From Pseudomonadota bacterium (GTDB lineage: Bacteria > Pseudomonadota > Gammaproteobacteria > Pseudomonadales > UBA5518), in assembly GCA_963204845.1 (NCBI GenBank), contig CAUJIL010000065.1, positions 1 through 14,713 of the forward strand: a stretch of DNA of 14,713 bases. Direction: 5' to 3'. The position numbers were made by a program, and so were the translations under genes. Below the pieces are notes generated by a model. The model was not told the DNA's origin. It saw only the letters and a list, made by a program, of their open reading frames with translations, and made no database searches. This document shows, in pieces, positions 1 to 6,729 of the stretch; the stretch's first letter is position 1, and every line of letters begins with the position of its first letter.

Positions 1-707
1 CGGCCCGGGTCGCCGCCGAAGGCCTCGACGTTGTCGCGCACCCATTCCAGCGCGCGGATGGTGTCGAGCGTGCCGTAGTTGCCGGAGCGGTCCTCGGCAC
101 TGCCGTCGGCGTTCAGCGCGGGATGCGCGAACCAGCCGAACGGGCCGAGACGATAATTGAACGTGACCACGACGAGCCGGTGCGTGCTCGCGAGCATCGT
201 TCCCGCGTACTTGGACTCGGTGGCGTAGCCGGCCATGTTGCCGCCACCATGGATGTACAGCATGACCGGCAGGCGATCGTCGCCCCGCGGTACGCGATCG
301 GGAGTGAAAGCCGGGGCGTAGACGTTCAGGTACAGGCAGTCTTCCGATCCGATCGGTTTGCCCCATTCGCGCGCGGGCCTCGCCTCCATCTGCGAACCGT
401 ACTGGGTGCAGATCGCGCGCGCCTGCACCGCTTCCAGCGTACCGTTCCAGGGCTGCGCCTCGCGCGGCGCGCGCCAGCGCAACTCCCCCAGCGGCGGGCG
501 CGCATAGGGAATCCCGAGCCAGCCATGCGAACGGCCCTCGTCGAGAAAGCCGATCACCGCGCCCTGGCGGGTCTGGCGCACGGTCACAGGATCGGGCGCT
601 TGCCGTTCCAGCCCGTAGTCCTCGCCGTCGTTGTAGAGGTGGTAGCCCGCGAGCAGCATCAGGACCAGCGCCACGGCGGTGATCGATTTGATGATTGCCT
701 TGCACAT
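1..707 (-). CDS. Type-B carboxylesterase, N-terminal part (cut by window edge)
   Basis: Alpha/beta-hydrolase of the carboxylesterase type-B family, which hydrolyses carboxylic esters. The 235 visible residues begin at an ATG (705-707) with MCKAIIKS and a hydrophobic stretch at about residues 5-21. No lipobox cysteine is seen, so this is a signal peptide or a membrane anchor. The family signature EDCLYLNVYAP lies at residues 122-132 and the oxyanion-hole motif HGGG at 153-156. NYRLGPFGW (184-192) and VRDNVEAFGGDPG (223-235) follow. The window ends just before the expected GESAG nucleophile elbow, so the catalytic Ser, acid and His are not visible. Cys100 and Cys124 are placed like the family's N-terminal disulfide, which fits an extracytoplasmic location. 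The gene diverges from a TetR gene with a palindromic operator in between, so it is probably controlled by that repressor. Family assignment is firm; the substrate is unknown. Confidence 0.9.
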   Translation of the reverse strand, partial: MCKAIIKSITAVALVLMLLAGYHLYNDGEDYGLERQAPDPVTVRQTRQGAVIGFLDEGRSHGWLGIPYARPPLGELRWRAPREAQPWNGTLEAVQARAICTQYGSQMEARPAREWGKPIGSEDCLYLNVYAPAFTPDRVPRGDDRLPVMLYIHGGGNMAGYATESKYAGTMLASTHRLVVVTFNYRLGPFGWFAHPALNADGSAEDRSGNYGTLDTIRALEWVRDNVEAFGGDPG

Positions 708-841
708 GGCGAGTCGTTGCTCAGGGGGCGCGTCGATTCCGTCCCCGCTACCGCGATCGTCCGTGACGCGCGGGTTGCGTGCGCGGTCTACCATCGTGCC
801 GGTCCTGATCCCATGTCGTATGTGCTCGCGAACACGCCGAA

Positions 842-847
842 ATTATG
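842..847 (-). promoter_or_regulatory. Candidate -10 box for the esterase gene
   Basis: Read on the minus strand this is CATAAT (5 of 6 matches to TATAAT), directly next to the palindrome at 848-876. No convincing -35 sits at 16-18 nt. The untranslated leader to the ATG at 707 would be about 130 nt. The assignment rests on one hexamer in an AT-rich patch. Confidence 0.3.
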
Positions 848-876
848 GTTAACACTGTTTAGTGAACGGTGTTAAC
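848..876. promoter_or_regulatory. Palindromic operator, probable TetR binding site
   Basis: An imperfect inverted repeat: left arm GTTAACACTGTT (848-859), 5-nt centre TAGTG, right arm AACGGTGTTAAC (865-876). Eleven of the 12 arm positions pair. It is conspicuously AT-rich against the GC-rich surroundings and lies between a divergent esterase and a TetR-family gene. Size and position are usual for a TetR-family operator. It overlaps the promoter elements of the tetR side, so binding would give autorepression. Binding by the adjacent TetR is inferred. Confidence 0.75.
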
Positions 877-878
877 AT
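849..878 (+). promoter_or_regulatory. Candidate sigma-70 promoter for tetR-GH3
   Basis: TTAACA (849-854, 5 of 6 matches to TTGACA), an 18-nt spacer, then TAACAT (873-878, 4 of 6). Both hexamers lie inside or at the edge of the palindrome, so repressor occupancy would block polymerase. The transcript would have a leader of roughly 100 nt before the preferred tetR start at 986. Confidence 0.5.
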
Positions 879-985
879 ATTCCCGGCGAACAGTCGTGTC
901 AAGACTTCCTGGTGGCGGTACGCTGCCAATGGAGGGGACATGCTGCTTAAATCGTCGATCGATGCAGGGGCGAACGGGACTGGAG

Positions 986-1669
986 ATGAGCAACAAGACA
1001 CTTCCGCGCAAGGCCACCCGCGGCAATCCCGTGCTGTCGCAGGAGCTGATCACGCAGACCGCGATGCGGATCTTGCGGACCGAGCCGCTGCGCGAACTGA
1101 CCATGCGCCGCCTGGCAAGGGAACTGGGTGCCACGCCGGCCGCGGTGTACGGCTACTTCGACAGCCAGGACGAGTTGTTCGATGCGATCACTGCGCAGGT
1201 CCTGGCAGGCATTGATCTCGGCCGGTTAGCACGAGCAACGGACTGGCGCGTGATCCTGCGCGAGTGGGCACGCGCCGTGCGACTGCGCCAGCAGGAGTAC
1301 CCGCACAGCGTGGAGATCATGCAGGTGCGCGCAAAGATTCCGACGCGGTGGATGGAGGTCTGTGTTCCGGTCGTGGCAGCGCTGCGCCGCGCGGGGCTCG
1401 AGGGCGAGGAATTGTTGACCACCGCAACCATGTTCCAGGGCGTCGTCTCGGGAGCGCTGCTGAACGAATTCAGCCTTGCCATTGCGCAGCCCGGCTCCGA
1501 GCCGGATCCGGTCGCCGTGGCGCTCGCCAACCTGTCGGAACCGGCGCGTGAGGCGTGGACCGCGCTGGAACCGTATATCCGCACCTCGAACAACACCGCC
1601 CTGTTCGACCTGACCATCGACTGCGTGATCGCGGGCATCGATGCCACGCTGCACACGCACAAGAGGTAG
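986..1669 (+). CDS. TetR/AcrR-family transcriptional regulator
   Basis: One-component repressor of 227 residues: N-terminal DNA-binding domain and C-terminal all-helical ligand and dimer domain. The N-terminal segment LTMRRLARELGATPAAVYGY (residues 38-57) and the following FDSQDELFDAI are a classic TetR helix-turn-helix. The C-terminal part (about 85-225) is helical but gives no ligand clue. The frame is open back to 869, with in-frame ATGs at 929 and 962. ATG 986 is preferred because MSNKTLPRKATRG leads straight into the DNA-binding domain at normal length, although its ribosome site is weak. A strong GGAGGGG (931-937) instead precedes an out-of-frame ATG at 940. The GH3 gene follows immediately, so the two are probably co-transcribed. 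The palindrome upstream is the likely target. Confidence 0.9.
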   Translation: MSNKTLPRKATRGNPVLSQELITQTAMRILRTEPLRELTMRRLARELGATPAAVYGYFDSQDELFDAITAQVLAGIDLGRLARATDWRVILREWARAVRLRQQEYPHSVEIMQVRAKIPTRWMEVCVPVVAALRRAGLEGEELLTTATMFQGVVSGALLNEFSLAIAQPGSEPDPVAVALANLSEPAREAWTALEPYIRTSNNTALFDLTIDCVIAGIDATLHTHKR

Positions 1670-1689
1670 CGATGGACCTGCGTGCACCG

Positions 1690-1695
1690 AAGGAG
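1690..1695 (+). promoter_or_regulatory. Ribosome binding site that favours the 1705 start of GH3
   Basis: AAGGAG lies 9 nt before ATG 1705. The competing in-frame ATG at 1672 has a shorter AGAGG (1662-1666) 5 nt upstream, inside the end of tetR. The stronger match supports 1705, but the 1672 start, coupled to tetR, cannot be excluded. Confidence 0.5.
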
Positions 1696-1704
1696 ACTCA
1701 TGGT

Positions 1705-3699
1705 ATGCCGGCTGCAACGTCGAGGAGCGCGCCGCGGCACGCCGAGGACGTCCAGGTCCGCGCGCTGCTGCGGGAACTCCTGCCGGACGAGAAGCTCTCG
1801 CTGCTCGCGGGTGGCACCTGGTGGAAGACGCGGGGCGTGCCGCGCCTGGGGCTCGCGCCGATGACGCTGACCGATGGACCGCGTGGGGTGGCCTTTCATT
1901 CCAGTCGCCGACGCTGCACGGCGTTTCCCAGTGGCATCGCGCTGGGTGCGAGCTGGGATCCCGATCTGGCGTACGCCTTTGGCGCGGCGCTGGGCAGCGA
2001 GACCGCGGCCGTTGGCGCGCACGTGATCCTGGGACCGGCGGTCAACATCTGCCGGACACCCTTGAACGGACGCACCTTCGAGTATTTCACCGAGGACCCG
2101 GAGCTGAATGCGCGACTGGCCGTCGCCTGTATACAGGGCATCCAGTCGCAGGGCGTGGCGGCCTGCATCAAGCACTTCGCCGCCAACAACCAGGAGACCA
2201 ATCGCATGCGCAACTCGTCTCGCCTGAGCGAGCGGGCGCTGCGCGAGATCTACCTGCCCGCCTTCGAGGCCGCGGTGCGGGAGGCCGATGTCTGGGCGGT
2301 GATGGCGGCGTACAACGCGGTGAATGGCGTTGCGGCCTGCGCGAGCGCCGACCTGCTGACGACGCGGTTGCGCCATGAATACGGCTTCGGGGGATTCGTG
2401 GTGTCGGACTGGTTTGCCGGGCGGCGAACGCAGAGCGGGGCGGGTTGCCTGCGCGCCGGTCTGAACCTGGAGATGCCGGGCAAGGGTTCCCGCTATCGCC
2501 TGTCGAATCTCAGACGGGAGTACCGAGAGGGCGCATTCGGCGAGACCGAGGTCGATGCCTGTCTAGAGCCGCTGTTGCGGATCTGGCTGCGGACACGCGC
2601 GATGCGGTCCGCGAACCCCGCGCGCAACACGCCGGAACACCAGCGGCTCGCGCGGCGCATGGCCGCGGAGAGCATCACGCTGCTGAAGAACAGCAGCGAT
2701 CTGCTGCCGCTCGATCGCACGCGCATCCGTCGGATCGCCGTGCTTGGCCCGCGCGCCAGACGGCGCAACTGCCTGCCCATGTTCGGCGGCAGCAGCGGCG
2801 TCTGGTCGCCCTACGAGATCACTCCGCTGCAGGGCCTGCGTGAACACCTCGGAACGGATTGCGAGTTCGTGCGCGATCCCGCGCGCGCGGATGTCGCGGT
2901 CGTCGTGGTCGGACTCGGGCACCGGCTCGGTGGCGACAGCGAGGTGATGGATCGGCGACATATGGCGTTGCCGGCGTCCCAGCAGCGTCTGATCCGCAGG
3001 ACCGCGGCGAAAAACCCGAACACGATCGTCGTTCTGCTGAGCGGAAGCCCGCTGGAGATGGACTGGGCCGACACGGTGCCGGCGATCCTCGCCGCCTGGT
3101 ACCCCGGCATGGAGGGCGGGCGTGCCATCGCGGACCTGCTGTTCGGAATCTGCAATCCCTGCGGCAAGCTGCCGCTCAGCTTCGCCAGACGACTCGACGA
3201 CTGCGCGGCGCACCGCAACGCGCGCCGCTATCCGGGCACCGAAGCGGAAGTCGTGTACGAAGAGGACGTTTTCGTCGGCTATCGACATTTCGACCGCGAG
3301 ACGATCGAACCGCTGTTCCCCTTCGGCTTTGGCCTTTCCTACACCAGGTTCGCGTTCGAAGCACTCGAGGCACCTGCGCACTGGCTGGGCGGCGAGACGC
3401 TGCGGGTGGCGATGAGGCTGACGAACACGGGCCCGCGTGCCGGTGCCGAGGTGGTGCAGCTCTACGTCGGAGAGCGGGTGCCCTCGGCGCACCGGCCGGT
3501 GCGCGAGCTGCGCGCATTCCGCAAGGTCTGGCTCGAGCCCGGCGAGAGCCGCAGGCTGGAATTCGAGCTCACGCCCGCCGCACTGGCGTGGTATAGCGAG
3601 GAAACCGGTGGCTGGCGCAGTGATCCCGGGGACTACGAACTGTGCATCGGGAACTCATCGCGGGATCTCCCCCTGCGTTCGTCGATCCGCTATGGCTGA
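1705..3699 (+). CDS. Glycoside hydrolase family 3 (beta-glucosidase-like)
   Basis: Retaining exo-glycosidase of family GH3; many members remove beta-glucosyl or beta-xylosyl units. It has 664 residues from ATG 1705, or 675 from ATG 1672. Order: (beta/alpha)8 barrel (about 20-300) with KHFAANNQ (K156, H157) and nucleophile Asp235 in GFVVSDW; alpha/beta sandwich (about 310-500); and a C-terminal fibronectin III-like domain (about 560-650) with VVQLYVGE and RELRAFRKVWLEPGE. The likely acid/base Glu413 is in GGDSEVMDRR, which differs from the common EGEGxDR form. No signal peptide is seen and no PA14 insert, so it should be cytoplasmic and act on imported glycosides. It follows tetR by 2 or 35 nt. 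It converges with the next gene across 20 bp. The family is certain; substrate and anomer are not. Beta-xylosidase or a natural-product deglycosylase are alternatives. Confidence 0.93.
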   Translation: MPAATSRSAPRHAEDVQVRALLRELLPDEKLSLLAGGTWWKTRGVPRLGLAPMTLTDGPRGVAFHSSRRRCTAFPSGIALGASWDPDLAYAFGAALGSETAAVGAHVILGPAVNICRTPLNGRTFEYFTEDPELNARLAVACIQGIQSQGVAACIKHFAANNQETNRMRNSSRLSERALREIYLPAFEAAVREADVWAVMAAYNAVNGVAACASADLLTTRLRHEYGFGGFVVSDWFAGRRTQSGAGCLRAGLNLEMPGKGSRYRLSNLRREYREGAFGETEVDACLEPLLRIWLRTRAMRSANPARNTPEHQRLARRMAAESITLLKNSSDLLPLDRTRIRRIAVLGPRARRRNCLPMFGGSSGVWSPYEITPLQGLREHLGTDCEFVRDPARADVAVVVVGLGHRLGGDSEVMDRRHMALPASQQRLIRRTAAKNPNTIVVLLSGSPLEMDWADTVPAILAAWYPGMEGGRAIADLLFGICNPCGKLPLSFARRLDDCAAHRNARRYPGTEAEVVYEEDVFVGYRHFDRETIEPLFPFGFGLSYTRFAFEALEAPAHWLGGETLRVAMRLTNTGPRAGAEVVQLYVGERVPSAHRPVRELRAFRKVWLEPGESRRLEFELTPAALAWYSEETGGWRSDPGDYELCIGNSSRDLPLRSSIRYG

Positions 3700-3719
3700 G
3701 CGTGCTGCTTGCGATTGGC

Positions 3720-5171
3720 TCAAGCCAGGATCGCATCGGCAACCGCATAGCCCGATGCGATCGCCTGCTGGGTGCCGACACCCGGTGCACCGGCGTCGGT
3801 TCCCACGATGTAGAGCCCGTGCACCGGCGTCCTGATCGAAGGCTTGCTCGCGCCGGTCTGGCCGACGATCTGCCCGATGCCGATGGTCTCGCCACCGGCA
3901 CCGGGAACCGCCGGGTCGCGGGTGGCGTTGGAGACGCTCCGGGCGGTGTAGAGGATCCGTTCCTCGATCGCCGACTCGATTTCCGGATAGGCGCCGAACA
4001 GGATCCTCTCGCCGGCATCGGCCCACGCCTGGATATCTTCCCTGCCGAGTTCGGGGTCGGGCGGGCAGAAGGAGCCGGTCAGCACCAGCTGCTTCCCCGC
4101 GGGGGCATGGTCGGGGTCGTAGTTCGAGGGGGTTTCGATATAGAGCACGCCCTCGCGCGATGCCCTTCCCGCATGGGCCTGCGCGAGGCGTGTGCTGCTC
4201 CACGGGCTGGTGTTGGAGAACACCGCGCCGAAGCCGGCCTCCAGAACCGGCCTGCCGAGGAAATAGCGGTAACCCAGCAAGGCATGGGACGGCGCGAGGC
4301 TCCGGATGCGATCGACATAGCTCTGGTCGAAATGCCCGCTGCCGGCCAGGTTGAGGATGGTCGGCTGGATGCCCGCGTTGCTCACCACCACCGTCGAGTG
4401 GAAGCGCTGCCCATTCCCGGTTTCGACTCCGTTCACGATGCCATGGCCGATGACGATCTGCTTCAGGCGTGTGCCCATCAGCACGCGGCCGCCATGGGCA
4501 CGGACCACGTCGCAGCAGCCCTCGGCGAGCTCTCCCCAGCCACCGCTGCAGAACTCGCCGCCACCGCCGATGAACACCTTCTGCAGCCCGCTGATGGCCT
4601 CGGCGCAGTCGAGCTGGTCGGCCGGCACCATGTACATGCCGTCGAGGCAGTTGCTGACGATGAATGCGTAGATCGCCGGCGGCAGCCCGAATTGCACGAT
4701 CCAGGAGTGGAAGTCGGTGCCCTCGTGCCTCGCCACATCTTCCGTGCTCATCACCAGCAGGGTCGTCATGAAATCGAGCGAGACCTCGCGCTGCCCGGCG
4801 GGTACCTCCAGCCAGTCGAACAGCACGTTCGGGTCGAGCGCATCCGTGGGTTGCTGCGGCATCGGCTTGTAGTTGCCATCGGGAGTCCGGTAGACCGAAC
4901 GGCCGCGGGTACTGAGCAGCCTGGCTTTCTGCTGGATGCCGAGGTCGGTCACCAGGCGCTGTGCCCAGCTGCCCGTGATCGGCGCGCCGATGATGGGCCA
5001 CGGAGAGTACGTGAATCCCTGGCGGGCATGGCTCATTGCCTTGCCGCCGGCCAGCCGGTTCTTTTCGATCAGCAGCACGTTCCTGCCGGCCTTTGCCAGC
5101 AGGGCGGCGCAGGTGGCGCCGCCGAAGCCGGCACCGATCACGATCACATCGAAGCTGTCGCTGTGGGCCAT
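3720..5171 (-). CDS. CrtI/phytoene desaturase-like FAD oxidoreductase (COG1233 type)
   Basis: FAD-dependent amine oxidase-fold protein of 483 residues, resembling phytoene desaturase, carotenoid isomerase and retinol saturase. The N-terminal Rossmann motif is DVIVIGAGFGGATCAALLAK (residues 8-27), with Glu36 at the end of the second strand to bind the adenosine ribose, then RLAGGKA. The C-terminal FAD motif GLYIVGTDAGAPGVGTQQA is at about 451-469. The ATG at 5171 has GGAGGA 9 nt upstream (5181-5186), so longer readings of this frame are not needed. No signal peptide. No crtB, crtE, crtY or other carotenoid gene lies nearby, so carotenoid synthesis should not be assumed; members of this group also act on other polyenes and lipids. 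The gene diverges from the phosphotransferase-gnd-zwf-pgl operon and converges with GH3. Confidence 0.85.
   Translation of the reverse strand: MAHSDSFDVIVIGAGFGGATCAALLAKAGRNVLLIEKNRLAGGKAMSHARQGFTYSPWPIIGAPITGSWAQRLVTDLGIQQKARLLSTRGRSVYRTPDGNYKPMPQQPTDALDPNVLFDWLEVPAGQREVSLDFMTTLLVMSTEDVARHEGTDFHSWIVQFGLPPAIYAFIVSNCLDGMYMVPADQLDCAEAISGLQKVFIGGGGEFCSGGWGELAEGCCDVVRAHGGRVLMGTRLKQIVIGHGIVNGVETGNGQRFHSTVVVSNAGIQPTILNLAGSGHFDQSYVDRIRSLAPSHALLGYRYFLGRPVLEAGFGAVFSNTSPWSSTRLAQAHAGRASREGVLYIETPSNYDPDHAPAGKQLVLTGSFCPPDPELGREDIQAWADAGERILFGAYPEIESAIEERILYTARSVSNATRDPAVPGAGGETIGIGQIVGQTGASKPSIRTPVHGLYIVGTDAGAPGVGTQQAIASGYAVADAILA
3729..3762. repeat. Perfect 11-bp inverted repeat in the 3' end of the oxidoreductase gene
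   Basis: GATCGCATCGG (3729-3739) and CCGATGCGATC (3752-3762) are exact reverse complements separated by 12 nt. They lie in the last codons of the oxidoreductase gene, just beyond the GH3 stop. No T-run follows on either strand, so it is not a canonical intrinsic terminator. It could still fold in the 3' end of both convergent transcripts. It may simply result from repeated Ala, Ile and Asp codons. Confidence 0.4.
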
Positions 5172-5361
5172 GGGTGCGGATCCTCCGCGTGGTGGGCTCC
5201 ATGTACGAGCACGGAGCGCAGTCGGCCGATGCGGGTTGCGCGGCTGGTTCCCTGTCGGGGCGATTATCCACCAAGCGGCGTTGCACTTCGAGCCACCCGG
5301 CTTGCGATATGCTTGGCGGCGAGCGCGGGTTCGACCGCGATGGCCGACCGAGGACGATGCG
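5172..5361. promoter_or_regulatory. Divergent promoter region between oxidoreductase and phosphotransferase
   Basis: This 190-bp gap must hold promoters for both directions. Toward the oxidoreductase, GATAAT (plus positions 5263-5268, read on minus; 5 of 6) would give a leader of about 85 nt, but its -35 is poor. Toward the phosphotransferase, TTGCAC (5281-5286) and TATGCT (5308-5313) are recognisable hexamers, but their 21-nt spacing is too long for a standard promoter. No clear operator palindrome was seen. Confidence 0.35.
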
Positions 5362-6729
5362 ATGAGCGACGGGGAGCGGACGGACGAGGCGAAGATCGCG
5401 GACTGGCTGCACGAGCGGCTGGGGGGGCGCGTGCTGCGCATCGAACGCCAGGCGCGCTGGCGGCCGGTGTGGTTCGTCGAACTGGAGCGTGACGGTGAAC
5501 AGCTCGCGCTGTGCGTGCGTGGCGAGCGCACCGACATGCCGATGGTGTTTCCGCTCGATCACGAGATGCGCTTCCAGTCGCTGTTGCACGACTTCGATAT
5601 CCCGGTGGCACGCGTGCACGGCTGGATCGAGGATCCGCGCGCCTACGTGATGGACCGGGTTTCCGGGCGCGAGGATTTCGCCGGGACCGAAGACGATGAG
5701 CGGCGCGCGGTGGTCGATCACTATTTGCAGCTGCTGGCGAGGCTGCACGCGCTGCCGCTGCGGCCGTTAGTCGCGGCCGGCATACGCCGCGCCGCGACGC
5801 CGGCGGAGTCGGGGCGCCTCGGCATCCAGCGCTACGAGCAGATCTTCCGCGAGCGCAAGCGGCATCCGGAGCCGCTGATGGAGTTCTGCCTGGGCTGGCT
5901 CAAACGCAACTGGCCCGACACGCGCGGGCGCGAGGCGCCGGTGCTGTGGGACGGCGGACAGTTCCACCATGGCGGCGGGCGTGTGCTGGCGGCGCTCGAT
6001 CTCGAGCTGGGGCACATCGGTGATCCGATGATGGATCTCGCCGGATGGCGGATCCGCGACACCGTGATCGGTTACGGGGATTTCGACGCGCTGTACACGC
6101 GCTACGCCGAGCTGAGCGGGCGGCCGGTCGACCTCGATGCGATCCGCGTCTACTACTTCGCGTTCACGCTGACCAACCACCTCGCGCTCGGCGCCACGCT
6201 GCGCGAACCGCCGCCCGGCTCCGACGTGATGATCAATCTGCGCTGGTGCTCGGAGACCGATCTGTTCGCGCTCGAGGCGCTCGCGGAGATCCTCGGCATC
6301 GAGCTGCCCGAAGTGGAGGTGCCGGCGCCGCGACCGAGTCCCGTGGGCGGCCGTCACGAGCACCTGGTGCGTTCGCTGCGCGCGCTGCTGAACGGTGACA
6401 CCTACCACGACCACCAGGTCCACGTTGCGTTCCGGCTCGCGCGGCATCTGCAGCGTCACGACGAGATCGGACAGGCCGTGCTGGAGGCGGACCTGGACGA
6501 CCTCGAGGCGCTGCTCGGTTCGCGCCCCGCGGACTGGGGGCAAGCCGAGACCGCGCTGGAGCGCTTCGTGCTGGCCGATGCCGCCGTGGGCCGCTACGAC
6601 CGCGATCTGGTGTTGCTGTTCCACCGTACCAACCGTCGGGCGCAGCTGCTGCTCGGCCCCGCAGGCTCGGCGATGACGCGCCATTTCCCCGCGCAGCGTT
6701 TCGACCGCCGCACCCGGAGGACCGCCTGA
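5362..6729 (+). CDS. APH-like phosphotransferase family protein with altered catalytic loop
   Basis: Protein-kinase-like (aminoglycoside phosphotransferase/choline kinase) fold, 455 residues. The recognisable core is LDLELGHIGDPMMDLAGWR (residues 212-230), in which Asp213 matches the metal-binding Asp of the family. In the preceding loop the usual HGDxxxxN reads LWDGGQF: the His-Gly pair is Leu-Trp, Asp197 keeps the catalytic Asp place, and Gln200 stands where a metal-binding Asn is normal. An extra helical region of about 160 residues (about 300-455) follows, longer than most APH proteins. ATG 5362 was chosen because MSDGERTDEAK starts the conserved fold; the frame is open further upstream. 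Its TGA overlaps the gnd ATG by one base (TGATG), so it should be translated with gnd, zwf and pgl. A small-metabolite kinase role is possible; activity and substrate are unknown. Confidence 0.8.
   Translation: MSDGERTDEAKIADWLHERLGGRVLRIERQARWRPVWFVELERDGEQLALCVRGERTDMPMVFPLDHEMRFQSLLHDFDIPVARVHGWIEDPRAYVMDRVSGREDFAGTEDDERRAVVDHYLQLLARLHALPLRPLVAAGIRRAATPAESGRLGIQRYEQIFRERKRHPEPLMEFCLGWLKRNWPDTRGREAPVLWDGGQFHHGGGRVLAALDLELGHIGDPMMDLAGWRIRDTVIGYGDFDALYTRYAELSGRPVDLDAIRVYYFAFTLTNHLALGATLREPPPGSDVMINLRWCSETDLFALEALAEILGIELPEVEVPAPRPSPVGGRHEHLVRSLRALLNGDTYHDHQVHVAFRLARHLQRHDEIGQAVLEADLDDLEALLGSRPADWGQAETALERFVLADAAVGRYDRDLVLLFHRTNRRAQLLLGPAGSAMTRHFPAQRFDRRTRRTA

Noticed and set aside
123..875. 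250-codon plus-strand open frame across the esterase gene
   Set aside because: It lies antisense to the type-B esterase signature sequence and runs through the operator; no protein family resemblance.
3642..5748. Very long open frames on both strands across the oxidoreductase gene (616 and 697 codons)
   Set aside because: They are shadow frames from high GC. Their translations are low-complexity and rich in Arg, Ala and His with no motifs, whereas the 483-residue frame shows FAD motifs at both ends.
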